From Rhizobium sp. S152 (GTDB lineage Bacteria > Pseudomonadota > Alphaproteobacteria > Rhizobiales > Rhizobiaceae): a DNA stretch of 64,000 nt. Positions within the stretch are counted from its first letter, which is position 1. Every line of letters begins with the position of its first letter. Location: assembly GCF_030380735.1 (NCBI RefSeq), contig NZ_JAUDRZ010000026.1, positions 931,370-995,369 on the forward strand, given 5' to 3'. The notes beneath the pieces are model-generated. The model worked only from the letters and a program-made list of their open reading frames with translations. It was not told the DNA's origin and did not search any database. A program made the position numbers and the translations under genes. Shown in pieces: positions 35,137 to 43,488 of this stretch.

Positions 35137-35158
35137 GTTAATTTCTTCCCATCTACTG

Positions 35159-35179
35159 TGAAACTATAGGGAATTTTCA
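35159..35179. promoter_or_regulatory. Candidate LysR site between lysR and qor
   Basis: TGAAA (35159-35163) and TTTCA (35175-35179) form a dyad with an 11-base spacer, matching the T-N11-A pattern of LysR sites, in the shared divergent promoter. A CTATAG -10-like hexamer lies between the arms. Confidence 0.4.
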
Positions 35180-35229
35180 ATCATCCTTCCATCCCGCATC
35201 TTCACCTGCAGACAAGCAGGAGACCGGAC

Positions 35230-36198
35230 ATGGATATCGCAATCACCCTCGCCGCCCCCGGCGGTATCGAGCAGCTACAGGTTACGCCGCAGGAGCCGCA
35301 GACACCGGGACCGGGCGAAATCCGCATCCGTCACGATGCCATTGGCGTCAACTTCCTGGATATTTATCACCGTAGGGGTCTCTATCCGCTTCCCGCATAT
35401 CCGGCCGTCATCGGCGCGGAAGGCGCCGGCGTGGTCGAAGCGGTGGGTTCTGCGGTGACGGCCGTTTCGCCCGGCGACCGCGTCGTCTACATGGGCGCCC
35501 CCGTCGGCGGCTATGCCACGACCCGCCTGCTACCGGCACAGCGGGCGATCCGCCTAGCCGATGACGTCGCGTCGAAGCAGGCTGCCGCCATGATGCTCAA
35601 GGGCATGACGGCTTACATGCTGCTCCACCGCATCCATACCGTGACGCCGGAGAGCACCATCCTGGTGCATGCCGCCGCCGGCGGTCTCGGCACGCTTTTG
35701 GTGCGCTGGGCCAAGCACCTGGGCGCGACCGTAATCGGCACCGTCAGCAACGAGGAAAAGGCGGCATTGGCCCGCGCCAGCGGCGCCGACCATCTCGTGA
35801 TCGGCCGCAACGCCGATCTGGTTGCCGAAGTCATGGCGCTGACATCAGGGCGCGGCGTCGATGTCGGCTATGACGGCATCGGTGGCGCGATGCTGGCGAA
35901 AACCATCCAGTGCGTCCGCCCCTTCGGCATGGCCGCGAGCTATGGCCAGGCGGCCGGGCCGATACCGCCGGTGCCGATGGAAGCGTTGCGCCCGAACAAG
36001 TCTTTGTCGCATCCGAGCATCATGGCTGCCAGTACAGATCCAGTCTTCTACGTCGAGGCTGCCACAGCCGCGATCGAGGCCCTAAGACTTGGCGTTCTGA
36101 CACTTCCAATCCGCGAATTCGCCCTTGCCGACGCCGCCGCCGCCCACACGGAGCTGGAAGCCGGGAGGAGCAGCGGCAGCCTGCTTCTGATCCCCTAA
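35230..36198 (+). CDS. NADPH:quinone oxidoreductase (zinc-free MDR family)
   Basis: 322 residues of the medium-chain dehydrogenase fold. It has GPGEIRIRHDAIGVNFLDIYHRRGLYP near residues 30-55, GAEGAGVVEAVG, the cofactor motif LVHAAAGGLGTLLVRWAKHLGATVIGTVS and GYDGIGGAM, as in Qor. No zinc ligands are present, as expected. It reduces quinones with NADPH by one electron. An alternative name is zeta-crystallin-like oxidoreductase. The divergent LysR gene likely controls it. Confidence 0.92.
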   Translation: MDIAITLAAPGGIEQLQVTPQEPQTPGPGEIRIRHDAIGVNFLDIYHRRGLYPLPAYPAVIGAEGAGVVEAVGSAVTAVSPGDRVVYMGAPVGGYATTRLLPAQRAIRLADDVASKQAAAMMLKGMTAYMLLHRIHTVTPESTILVHAAAGGLGTLLVRWAKHLGATVIGTVSNEEKAALARASGADHLVIGRNADLVAEVMALTSGRGVDVGYDGIGGAMLAKTIQCVRPFGMAASYGQAAGPIPPVPMEALRPNKSLSHPSIMAASTDPVFYVEAATAAIEALRLGVLTLPIREFALADAAAAHTELEAGRSSGSLLLIP

Positions 36199-36292
36199 TC
36201 AGGACACATGGAGGAGAGGCAAAGATACCGTTTCGGACGGAATTTTTATGTGGTATGGCCGGTTGCATTATTCAGATGTGAAAGTCTTATCC

Positions 36293-37435
36293 ATGGCCAC
36301 GCCTCTCACCATTGCCGATCTGAAGTCCCTGGCCCAGCGCCGCGTCCCCAAGATGTTCTTCGACTATGCCGACTCCGGCGCCTGGACCGAGCAGACCTAC
36401 AGGGCGAATGAGAGCGATTTCGCCAAGATTGGTCTGCGTCAGCGCGTTCTCGTCGACATGACGAACCGCACGCTTGAGACGACCATGGTCGGCCAGAAGG
36501 TATCGATGCCAGTCGCTCTCGCGCCGACAGGCATGACCGGCATGCAGCACGCGGACGGAGAGATGCTGGCGGCGCGCGCGGCCGAAGAATTCGGCGTCCC
36601 TTTCACGCTCTCGACCATGAGCATCTGCTCGATCGAGGACGTCGCATCGGTGACCAGCAAGCCCTTCTGGTTCCAGCTCTACGTCATGAAGGACAAGGAT
36701 TTCGTGCTGAACCTGATCAACCGCGCCAAGGCCGCCAAGTGCTCGGCGCTGGTCCTGACCGCCGACCTGCAGATCCTTGGCCAGCGCCACAAGGACCTGC
36801 GCAACGGCCTCTCGGCGCCACCGAAGTTCACGCCCAAGCACATCTGGCAGATGGCAACGCGCCCCTTCTGGTGCCTCGACATGCTGCAGACCAAGCGTCG
36901 CTCCTTCGGCAACATCGTCGGCCACGCCAAGAACGTCTCCGACCTCTCCTCGCTGTCGTCCTGGACCGCCGAGCAGTTCGACCCGCAGCTCTCCTGGGCC
37001 GATGTCGCCTGGATCAAGGAACAGTGGGGCGGCCCGTTGATCATCAAGGGGATTTGCGACGTCGACGACGCGAAGGCCGCCGCCGACACCGGCGCCGACG
37101 CCATTATCGTCTCCAACCACGGCGGCCGCCAGCTCGACGGCGCCCCCTCCTCGATCAGCATGCTGCCCTCGATCGTAGACGCCGTCGGCGACAGGATCGA
37201 AGTCCATCTCGACGGCGGCATCCGCTCCGGCCAGGACGTGCTGAAGGCGGTGGCGCTCGGCGCCAAGGGCACCTATATCGGCCGCCCCTTCCTCTATGGT
37301 TTGGGCGCCATGGGCAAGGAAGGCGTGACGCTGGCACTCGGCATCCTGCGCAAGGAGATGGACATCACCATGGCCCTGTGCGGCAAGCGCGACATCAAGG
37401 ACGTGAACTCGTCGGTTATCGCGGGACGGCAGTAG
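36293..37435 (+). CDS. lldD: FMN-dependent alpha-hydroxy acid dehydrogenase (LldD-like)
   Basis: 380 residues from MATPLTIADLKSLAQRRVPKMFFDYADSGA. FMN and active-site blocks are complete: APTGMTGMQHADGE, LSTMSICSIEDVA, WFQLYVMKDKDF, the catalytic VSNHGGRQLDGAPSS with His and Arg, and HLDGGIRSGQDVLKAVALGAKGTYIGRPFLYGLGA. The family oxidises L-lactate (to pyruvate, respiratory chain) or other 2-hydroxy acids such as glycolate or mandelate; L-lactate is the most likely. The ribosome site is weak; an ATG at 36248 in the same frame is an alternative. Confidence 0.9.
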   Translation: MATPLTIADLKSLAQRRVPKMFFDYADSGAWTEQTYRANESDFAKIGLRQRVLVDMTNRTLETTMVGQKVSMPVALAPTGMTGMQHADGEMLAARAAEEFGVPFTLSTMSICSIEDVASVTSKPFWFQLYVMKDKDFVLNLINRAKAAKCSALVLTADLQILGQRHKDLRNGLSAPPKFTPKHIWQMATRPFWCLDMLQTKRRSFGNIVGHAKNVSDLSSLSSWTAEQFDPQLSWADVAWIKEQWGGPLIIKGICDVDDAKAAADTGADAIIVSNHGGRQLDGAPSSISMLPSIVDAVGDRIEVHLDGGIRSGQDVLKAVALGAKGTYIGRPFLYGLGAMGKEGVTLALGILRKEMDITMALCGKRDIKDVNSSVIAGRQ

Positions 37436-37449
37436 GCGCCATTTGAATT

Positions 37450-37467
37450 ATACACACGATTGTGTAT
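37450..37467. promoter_or_regulatory. hicAB operator palindrome
   Basis: ATACACA-CGAT-TGTGTAT is a perfect 7-bp inverted repeat ending 12 bases before hicA. Its place and symmetry fit the DNA-binding tail of HicB, so autorepression is expected. The early position of the site and the A/T outer bases also suggest it overlaps the promoter. Confidence 0.8.
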
Positions 37468-37478
37468 GATTCGCCTCA

Positions 37479-37667
37479 ATGAAGAGCACCGACGTCATTG
37501 CCCTGCTGCAGAAAGCCGGCTGGTTCGAGGTCGGCCGTAAGGGCAGCCATGCCCAGTTCAAACATGCGGAGAAATCGGGCCGAGTGACTGTGCCGCATCC
37601 CAAACGGGACATTCCGATCGGGACGCTGCGGAGCATCGAGAGGCAGTCGGGCCTGAAGTTGAGGTGA
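37479..37667 (+). CDS. hicA: HicA family mRNA interferase toxin
   Basis: 62 residues, the normal HicA length. It has the double-stranded RNA-binding-like fold with KSTDVIALLQKAGWFEVGRKGSHAQFKHAEK, where the His of GSH is catalytic, and ends VPHPKRDIPIGTLRSIERQSGL, the conserved HicA tail. HicA cuts mRNA and stops growth unless bound by HicB. hicB follows directly, with its GTG/ATG start overlapping or 2 bases past the hicA stop. A palindromic operator lies in front. Confidence 0.95.
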   Translation: MKSTDVIALLQKAGWFEVGRKGSHAQFKHAEKSGRVTVPHPKRDIPIGTLRSIERQSGLKLR

Positions 37668-37669
37668 TC

Positions 37670-38074
37670 ATGCGCAACTATATTGGACTGATCCACAAGG
37701 ACGCCGAGAGCGACTATGGCGTCTCTTTTCCCGACTTCCCCGGCGCGGTAACAGCTGGCGCGACGCTGGATGAGGCGCGCGAAATGGCCGAGGAGGCCTT
37801 GGCATTTCACGTCGAGGGACTGATTGAGGATGGCGAGACGCTTCCGCAACCCTCTTCGCTCGAAACGGTCATGGCCAACCCGGAGAATAAGGACGGCGTC
37901 GCCGTTCTGGTCTCGCTGAAAGCCGCGTCCAGCAGGGCGGTGCGTATCAACGTGACGCTGCCGGAAGATGTCCTGGCCCGCATCGACGCCGTCGCTGCCG
38001 CGGCCGGCCTGTCGCGTTCGGCCTTTCTCGCCAAGGCCGCGAAGCATGAGATCGAGCGCAACGCGGTGGCTTAG
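37670..38074 (+). CDS. hicB: HicB family antitoxin
   Basis: 134 residues from MRNYIGLIHKDAESDYGVSFPDFPGAV; a GTG two codons earlier overlaps the hicA stop and is equally possible. The N-terminal half is the partial RNase H-like HicB fold that masks HicA (YGVSFPDFPGAVTAGATLDEAREMAEEAL); the C-terminal residues 88-134 form a ribbon-helix-helix (RINVTLPEDVLARIDAVAAAAGLSRSAFLAKAA) for DNA binding. It neutralises HicA and represses the operon through the palindrome at 37450. Confidence 0.95.
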   Translation: MRNYIGLIHKDAESDYGVSFPDFPGAVTAGATLDEAREMAEEALAFHVEGLIEDGETLPQPSSLETVMANPENKDGVAVLVSLKAASSRAVRINVTLPEDVLARIDAVAAAAGLSRSAFLAKAAKHEIERNAVA

Positions 38075-38080
38075 CTTAGC

Positions 38081-38821
38081 TTACCTCACCCAGCCCGTTG
38101 CCAGTGCGCTGGCCCAGCTGCCGCGACCGTTCTCCCGCGCAAGCCGAGACATCGCCATGTGGTCATAGGCGACCGTCCGGAACTGCGGCGCGAAGCCGGA
38201 CGCGGTCTTCTCGATGATGCAGTAGGAGGCCAGCGGATGTCCGGCCTCGACCTTGTGCTGATAGGGCGCGTCGTCGCTGTAACCGGGGCAACCGACGCTG
38301 CCGGGATTGGCGATCAGTCTTCCGTCGCGAAGACGGACCATGCGCGGCACATGGCTGTGGCCGCAGAGGATCAGCGGATGATCGATGCCCTCGGCCAGCG
38401 CCTCGATCTCCTCGATAGGCTTCAGGAAGACGTGACCATCAGGCGAGACGCTCTCTAGCCAATAGGTTTCGTCATGCCCAGGTGTGGCGTGGCAGAGATA
38501 GACCTCGTCGCGATAGACGGCGCTGAACGGCAGCCCGCGCAGCCAGCCGAGATGCTCGGCGGACAATTGCCGGTAGGCATGCTGCTCCCACGATGGCATG
38601 GCGTCAGCGGGGCTTTCGATCAGGTAGCGGTCGTGGTTGCCGCGCACCGTGAGGGCATTGAGCGACATCAGTCGGTCCGCCGTCTTGCCCGCCTCGAGCG
38701 GCCCGCTCAGGCAATCACCGAGATTGACGATCTCGGAAATCCCGAGCGCCTCGATATCGGCCAGCACGGCATGAAGCGCCAGGTGGTTGCCATGCACATC
38801 GGCAATCGCGGCAAAACGCAT
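38081..38821 (-). CDS. Calcineurin-like metallophosphoesterase
   Basis: 246 residues. The dinuclear metal motifs are complete: ADVHGN (D-x-H) at residues 8-13, LGDCLSGP (GD), VRGNHD (GNHD), LCHATPG and LCGHSHVPR (GH-x-H). It is a single-domain phosphoesterase of the type that hydrolyses nucleotides, dinucleotides or phosphodiesters; the substrate is unknown. It is the last gene after uraH on the minus strand, 3 bases apart, so it is part of the purine transcript and a nucleotide substrate (e.g. a purine nucleotide) is a reasonable guess. It converges with hicB. Confidence 0.85.
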   Translation of the reverse strand: MRFAAIADVHGNHLALHAVLADIEALGISEIVNLGDCLSGPLEAGKTADRLMSLNALTVRGNHDRYLIESPADAMPSWEQHAYRQLSAEHLGWLRGLPFSAVYRDEVYLCHATPGHDETYWLESVSPDGHVFLKPIEEIEALAEGIDHPLILCGHSHVPRMVRLRDGRLIANPGSVGCPGYSDDAPYQHKVEAGHPLASYCIIEKTASGFAPQFRTVAYDHMAMSRLARENGRGSWASALATGWVR

Positions 38822-38824
38822 CGC

Positions 38825-39181
38825 TCAGCTCCCGCGGTAGGTCGCGTAGCCGTAGGGCGAGATCAGGAGCGGCACGTGATAATGCGCGCTCTCGTCGGCG
38901 ATGCCGAAGCGGATCGGCACGAGGTCGAGGAAGGCGGGATGCGGCAGCGCCACGCCGGTGCCGCGCAGATAATCGCCAGCATGAAAAAGAAGCTCGTAAG
39001 TCCCGGCCTTGAAGCTCTCGCCGACAAGGATCGGTCCGCCATCGACGCGGCCATCGGCATTGGTGACGACGGTCTTCACGTGCCGGCGGACATCGGCATC
39101 GATATGGAAAAGCTCGATCTTCAGCCCCTCGGCCGGCTTGCCGGAGGCGGTGTCGAGGACATGGGTGGTCAATCCGGTCAT
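38825..39181 (-). CDS. uraH: 5-hydroxyisourate hydrolase
   Basis: 118 residues, transthyretin-like fold. Signature blocks are TTHVLDTASGKPAEGL at the N-terminus (His), the mid-protein conserved Arg/Tyr and the C-terminal HYHVPLLISPYGYATYRGS, with the diagnostic YRGS end. It hydrolyses 5-hydroxyisourate (the PuuD product) to OHCU. The start overlaps the allA stop by 4 bases. Confidence 0.97.
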   Translation of the reverse strand: MTGLTTHVLDTASGKPAEGLKIELFHIDADVRRHVKTVVTNADGRVDGGPILVGESFKAGTYELLFHAGDYLRGTGVALPHPAFLDLVPIRFGIADESAHYHVPLLISPYGYATYRGS

Positions 39182-39687
39182 GAAATGGGCTCGCTGATGA
39201 CAAAGGGAGTGTCGAAAAAATATTCTTCCAGATTGTTGCCCGGCCCGTCGCGGTCGACGACCAGGAAATCGCTGACCGCGCCAAGCGACATCAAGGGATG
39301 ATGCCAGACATTGCGCCCATAGTTCACGCCCTGGTCGCCGCGCGCCAGAAACACCTGCGGACGCCCCGGCCTGCCGCCCTCGTCCTCGGATACGACGACC
39401 AGAAACGGCCGCCCCGAGATCGGCGAAAAGCTCTGGCTACCGAAAGGATGCCGCTCCATCATCCCGACTTCATAGGGAAAGTCGCGCGGCTGCCCGCGAA
39501 ACAGGTTGATGATCACACGCGCGCCCTCGCCCACCACATCGGCCGAAGCGAGTGCATGGAACCGCTCCGTGGTGCCGTTGTTGATATACCGCATCGTCGC
39601 CGCGTCGGCTTCGATGACCTCGCCGAAGGGCGCGAAGGCGGCTTTGGTGAGCGGCTGGATATCGAGGAAGTCTGTCACGTCGGTCAT
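39178..39687 (-). CDS. allA: Ureidoglycolate lyase
   Basis: 169 residues, one cupin-like AllA domain: DIQPLTKAAFAPFGEVIEA, NLFRGQPRDFPYEVGMMERHPFGSQSFSPI and GVNYGRNVWHHPLM are the conserved blocks. It splits ureidoglycolate into glyoxylate and urea, the last step of allantoate degradation. The start overlaps the stop of the hepT toxin gene upstream (ATGA), so its translation may be tied to the toxin-antitoxin module. Confidence 0.95.
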   Translation of the reverse strand: MTDVTDFLDIQPLTKAAFAPFGEVIEADAATMRYINNGTTERFHALASADVVGEGARVIINLFRGQPRDFPYEVGMMERHPFGSQSFSPISGRPFLVVVSEDEGGRPGRPQVFLARGDQGVNYGRNVWHHPLMSLGAVSDFLVVDRDGPGNNLEEYFFDTPFVISEPIS

Positions 39688-40046
39688 TCGCCTTGTATGC
39701 GCCAGTGGCGTAGCATGTGGAGTGTATCGATCAGCTCGGGAATATTGTTCGTGGCCGTATCCCAGACCGTCTCGAGGTCGATATTGAAATAGCCGTGCGC
39801 GATCCTGTTTCGCATTCCGCGCATCTTGATCCAGGGGACTTCCGGATGGGCTGCGACGACCTCCGGAAACTCCTCGGTCAACCGTGTGACGATCTCGCCG
39901 ATCATCAGCAGGTTCATGCCGACGGCACGCTGCTTCAGCACGTCTTCAAGAAACGCTTCCTTGGACGTTCCCTTCACGAAATCGCCGATCTCCAGAGAAA
40001 CCTGTTCCATCTGGTCGAGATAGGATCGCAGCCAATCCGAATTCAT
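39684..40046 (-). CDS. hepT: HepT-like (DUF86) ribonuclease toxin, module 1
   Basis: 120 residues in a four-helix HEPN fold. The catalytic R-x4-H-x-Y motif is intact in RGMRNRIAHGYF (residues 78-89 region). The family is an RNA-cutting toxin neutralised by the MntA nucleotidyltransferase, which adds AMP to the Tyr of this motif. The start overlaps the mntA stop, and the stop overlaps the allA start, so it sits without gaps between the antitoxin and a purine gene. Confidence 0.92.
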   Translation of the reverse strand: MNSDWLRSYLDQMEQVSLEIGDFVKGTSKEAFLEDVLKQRAVGMNLLMIGEIVTRLTEEFPEVVAAHPEVPWIKMRGMRNRIAHGYFNIDLETVWDTATNNIPELIDTLHMLRHWRIQGE

Positions 40047-40336
40047 ATCGGCTTGGCCTCGCTGAGAACGCGTGCGCGTACCCTTTCAGGGAAGTCCCCG
40101 GGGACCATGAGATGGATATCCGTTCCCTGCATGATGTCCTTCAACTCTTCGAGCAATCCGCCGAGATCGAAAAGAGACGTCCCCGGCAGCGTATCGACGA
40201 GAATATCAAGATCGCTATCCGTCCGATCCTCGCCCCGCGCCACCGAGCCGAAGACGCGCGGGTTCGCCGCGTTGAAGCGCTTGGTCGCTTCGCGGATCGC
40301 CTGCCTGTTTTGCTCCAGCACCTCGGATGGTCTCAT
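40043..40336 (-). CDS. mntA: MntA-type nucleotidyltransferase antitoxin, module 1
   Basis: 97 residues from MRPSEVLEQNRQAIRE with AGGAGC upstream. The minimal nucleotidyltransferase motif GS-x10-DxD is complete (GSVARGEDRTDSDLD). It is the antitoxin of HepT and acts as an AMP transferase on it. It is about 80% identical to the module 2 copy in its first half (first 35 residues identical), with more change in the C-terminal half. Confidence 0.92.
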   Translation of the reverse strand: MRPSEVLEQNRQAIREATKRFNAANPRVFGSVARGEDRTDSDLDILVDTLPGTSLFDLGGLLEELKDIMQGTDIHLMVPGDFPERVRARVLSEAKPI

Positions 40337-40406
40337 CGTCTTCGCTCCTGTGCGACGACTATAGGCGGCAGGTTGAAAAGAGAAAAGCGGTCTTCGAGAC
40401 CGCCGA

Positions 40407-40769
40407 CTACTCACCCTGCATTCGCCAACTGCGAACCAAATCGAGCGCCGCCAGCAGATTGGGCACATCATCCTTCGCGGTGGCCCATACCTTGTCCAAA
40501 TCAATGTCGAAATATTCGTGAGCAATGCGATTGCGCATCCCGCGCATGGCTGCCCAAGGGAATTCCGAGTGCTCGGATACGAACTCCGGATGCGCCCTCA
40601 GGAGTTGCGATGCGATCTCCGAAGCCATCAGCAGGCTCATGCCCACGGCCCGCTGCAGGACAAGATTGTCGAGGAACTCTTCCCTACTGACGTTTGCGAT
40701 CATGCCATGCGCATCGGCCGCCGCCTGCCTCATACGATCGAGAAGCTTGGCGATCCGCTCCGGGCTCAT
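40407..40769 (-). CDS. hepT: HepT-like (DUF86) ribonuclease toxin, module 2
   Basis: 120 residues, a paralogue of the module 1 toxin with the same ends (DxVxxWRMQGE and MRGMRNRIAHEYFDID). The R-x4-H-x-Y motif is intact. It is divergent from its copy in the N-terminal helices. The start overlaps the mntA stop by 4 bases. The 70-base gap to module 1 carries the ribosome site of the next mntA. Confidence 0.92.
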   Translation of the reverse strand: MSPERIAKLLDRMRQAAADAHGMIANVSREEFLDNLVLQRAVGMSLLMASEIASQLLRAHPEFVSEHSEFPWAAMRGMRNRIAHEYFDIDLDKVWATAKDDVPNLLAALDLVRSWRMQGE

Positions 40770-41059
40770 ATCGGCTTTGCTTCGTTCAGCACCTCACGGC
40801 GCACATCTTCGGGAAAGTCACCTGGGGTCAGCAAATGCACCTCGGTGCCAAGCATCATCTGATCGAGCGCATCCTGTAAACCGCCCAGCGTCAGCAGCGT
40901 GCTTCCGGGCAACGCGTCCACCAGAATATCCAGATCGCTATCCATCCGATCCTCGCCGCGCGCAACCGAGCCAAACACACGCGGGTTCGCCGCGTTGAAG
41001 CGCTTGGTCGCCTCGCGGATCGCCTGCCTATTCTGCTCCAGAACCTCGGATGGTCTCAT
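40766..41059 (-). CDS. mntA: MntA-type nucleotidyltransferase antitoxin, module 2
   Basis: 97 residues; ATG at 41059 chosen over a GTG at 41068 because AGGAGC is then 9 bases away. The GS-x10-DxD motif is intact (GSVARGEDRMDSDLD). The first 35 residues match the module 1 copy. It is the first of the four toxin-antitoxin genes and is followed by its HepT partner. Confidence 0.92.
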   Translation of the reverse strand: MRPSEVLEQNRQAIREATKRFNAANPRVFGSVARGEDRMDSDLDILVDALPGSTLLTLGGLQDALDQMMLGTEVHLLTPGDFPEDVRREVLNEAKPI

Positions 41060-41121
41060 CGTCTTCACGCTCCTGGGCGACGACTATAAGCGGAGGATCG
41101 ACAAGAGAAAAGCGGTGGCGC

Positions 41122-41619
41122 TTAGCGTGTCGGCAGCAGCGCTTCGAGCCTCAACAGCGCGATGCGCTCCACCTGCGCCGTCGCGGTTTCGAATTCTTCG
41201 TCGCGACTATTGTCGATACGCTTTTCGAAGGCGGCCAGGATGTCATCCTTGTCGAGACCCTTCACCGCTATGATGAACGGAAAGCCGAATTTCTCGACAT
41301 AGGCGCGGTTGAGCTCGGTGAAGCGCTGGTGCTCCTCGGGGCTCAGCCGGTCGAGGCCGGCGCCGGCCTGTTCCTTCTTGCTGTCCTCGGTCAGTTCGCC
41401 CGCGATTGCCAGGCGACCGGCGAGGTCGGGGTGGGCGCGCAGAACGCCGAGGCGTTCCTCCGGGCTCGCGGCGCGGAAGATCGCCACCAGCGCCGTGTGC
41501 ACGCGGTCGACATCGAGCGTCTCGCCGACGAAACCGTCGTCGAAGGCCCGTTCGGCGATGAAGGGCGAGTGCTCGAAGACGCCGCCGAAACGGGAGATGA
41601 ATTCGTCGCGTGCAATCAT
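41122..41619 (-). CDS. uraD: OHCU decarboxylase
   Basis: 165 residues. Conserved features are HSPFIAERAFDD, LRAHPDLAGRLA with the catalytic His, and the KFGFPFIIAVKG block, then a helical C-terminus ending in a basic tail. It decarboxylates 2-oxo-4-hydroxy-4-carboxy-5-ureidoimidazoline to S-allantoin. Its start codon overlaps the puuE stop by one base. The toxin-antitoxin genes begin 62 bases downstream. Confidence 0.94.
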   Translation of the reverse strand: MIARDEFISRFGGVFEHSPFIAERAFDDGFVGETLDVDRVHTALVAIFRAASPEERLGVLRAHPDLAGRLAIAGELTEDSKKEQAGAGLDRLSPEEHQRFTELNRAYVEKFGFPFIIAVKGLDKDDILAAFEKRIDNSRDEEFETATAQVERIALLRLEALLPTR

Positions 41620-42542
41620 CAGATGGTCTCCGGCTTGTGGTGCTTGTGCCAGTGTTCGGCGATCTCGATGCGGCGGGGGATCCACACCTTCTCGTGCTCC
41701 AGCACATATTGCATGAAGCGCTTCAGCGCCGCCGCGCGGCCCGGACGGCCGACGAGGCGGCAATGCAGGCCGATCGACATCATCTTCGGGCTGCCCGCCT
41801 CGCCCTCTTCATAGAGCGTGTCGAAGGCATCCTTCAGATAGGTGAAGAACTGGTCGCCCGAGTTGAAGCCCTGCGGCGTCGCGAAGCGCATGTCGTTGGT
41901 TTCGAGCGTATAGGGAATGATCAGGAACGGCTTGTCGTCGGCGCCTTTGACCCAGAAGGGCAGATCGTCGGCATAGCTGTCCGACGAGTAGAGGAAGCCG
42001 CCTTCCTCCTGCACCAGCCGGAGCGTGTTGTCCGATGGCTTGCCTTGGTACATGCCGTATGGCCGCTCGCCGGTGAGCTCGGTATGCAAACGCACGGCTT
42101 CCAGAATGTGCTTGCGCTCAAGGTCTTCCTGGAAATCCTTGTATTCCAGCCATCGATAGCCGTGGCTGGCGATCTCCCAGCCGGCTTCCTTCATTGCTGC
42201 CACCGCCTCGGGGTTGCGCGCCATGGCAAGCGTCACGCCATAGACGGTCGCCTGCACCTTGAGCTCGGTGAACATCCGGAAGAGCCGCCAGAAACCGGCT
42301 CGCGAGCCGTATTCGTAGATCGATTCCATGTTCAGGTTGCGTTGCCCCGGCCACGCGGCGCCGCCAACGATTTCCGACAGCAGATTCTCGGACGCTGCAT
42401 CGCCATCCAGAATGCAGCTCTCGCCGCCTTCCTCGTAGTTGATCACGAACTGCACGGCGATATTGGCGCCGCCGGGCCATTTCGGATCGGGCGTGTTGCG
42501 GCCGTAGCCGACCAGATTGCGCGGGTAAGTCTCGGATACCAT
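41619..42542 (-). CDS. puuE: Allantoinase PuuE (polysaccharide deacetylase fold)
   Basis: 307 residues from MVSETYPRNLVGYGRNTPDP, with GGAAGGTGA upstream; the longer frame adds 12 residues. It has the NodB-like fold with NYEEGGE, GAAWPGQRNLNMESIYEYGSR and the metal-site ASHGYRWLEY, the layout of cofactor-free allantoinases related to CE4 deacetylases. It hydrolyses allantoin to allantoate. The first gene of the purine minus-strand cluster apart from the DUF1045 gene. Confidence 0.94.
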   Translation of the reverse strand: MVSETYPRNLVGYGRNTPDPKWPGGANIAVQFVINYEEGGESCILDGDAASENLLSEIVGGAAWPGQRNLNMESIYEYGSRAGFWRLFRMFTELKVQATVYGVTLAMARNPEAVAAMKEAGWEIASHGYRWLEYKDFQEDLERKHILEAVRLHTELTGERPYGMYQGKPSDNTLRLVQEEGGFLYSSDSYADDLPFWVKGADDKPFLIIPYTLETNDMRFATPQGFNSGDQFFTYLKDAFDTLYEEGEAGSPKMMSIGLHCRLVGRPGRAAALKRFMQYVLEHEKVWIPRRIEIAEHWHKHHKPETI

Positions 42543-42651
42543 GAAATCACCTTCCACAAAGTCGGGGAACGGTAGCATCCGAGGACGGAATGTCGAGACG
42601 GAAAGTACGCAACAGAGTTTTGCCTTTATGGCACAACCACTTGGCTCCCGC

Positions 42652-43374
42652 TCAGGCGAGCACTGCTTCCTGGCTGCGACGGGCGCTGACCTTGCCCATC
42701 GGGTGCAGCGAATGCACCCGGAACGGCCCGCCGGTGCCTTCCTCGATCATCAGCGCGACGTTGGAAACCTTGACCGGCTCGGTCAGAACCGGATCGAATA
42801 CACCGCGCAATGCATATTCGATGCGCGGCATGTCGGTGTGGCCCACAGGCCCCGTCAGCGGCATGTGGAACCGGAATTCGTCCATCACATAGGGGCAGCC
42901 CCAGCGATGCAGATTGGCGAATTGCGCAGCCGACAGCCCGTCGGGGTCGCTGCGTTCGATATCCGCCTCGCTGAGCGGCGCGCGGTAATGGTCGAACTGC
43001 TGCACGATCGCCGAGGCCAGATAATGCACATGCTCGCAGGGCAGCGACGGCACGAGGCTGTAGAAACCGCCGGTGCGGGCGACCTCGAGCCTTTTGATGT
43101 TGAACGGCGTTTGCGTGCCACAGAAGCGCATGAGATCGCGCAAAAGTTGCGCCTCGGTCACCTCGGCTGACAGCCGGAACGGCGCCTTCAGCACGCCATG
43201 GAAACCGTAGCGCCGCGGCATCGCTGTGTGAAAGGCGATCTCGTGGATACCGAGGCCGCGGATGGCCAGCGGCTCGACGATCTCCCCGGAAAAGACGTTC
43301 CGGCCCAGCCAGTTCGCCGCCACATGGGAGAGCGGAGCACTCGCGGCGGGCGTAAAGCAAATGGCGTATCGCAT
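42652..43374 (-). CDS. DUF1045 family protein (2H phosphoesterase-like)
   Basis: 240 residues from MRYAICFTPAASAPLS with GGAGACGG upstream. The two His motifs of the 2H phosphoesterase fold are visible, in YGFHGVLKAPFRLS and FRFHMPLTGPV; between them are LVPSLPCEHVHYLAS. DUF1045 proteins are usually found with phosphonate (phn) genes, where the role is unclear, and also beside purine genes in rhizobia. No phn genes are here. It lies 109 bases upstream of puuE on the same strand, so it may be the first gene of the operon. Substrate unknown. Confidence 0.8.
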   Translation of the reverse strand: MRYAICFTPAASAPLSHVAANWLGRNVFSGEIVEPLAIRGLGIHEIAFHTAMPRRYGFHGVLKAPFRLSAEVTEAQLLRDLMRFCGTQTPFNIKRLEVARTGGFYSLVPSLPCEHVHYLASAIVQQFDHYRAPLSEADIERSDPDGLSAAQFANLHRWGCPYVMDEFRFHMPLTGPVGHTDMPRIEYALRGVFDPVLTEPVKVSNVALMIEEGTGGPFRVHSLHPMGKVSARRSQEAVLA

Positions 43375-43488
43375 GTGGCCGTCTCCGTGCTCGAGCCTGC
43401 GCGACAGCCGATTCCGCCGCGTCAATGCGCAAGCAGATAGGTGATTTGCGTGACAGATTGACGAAAGGCAGCGAAATCTAATTCACGT

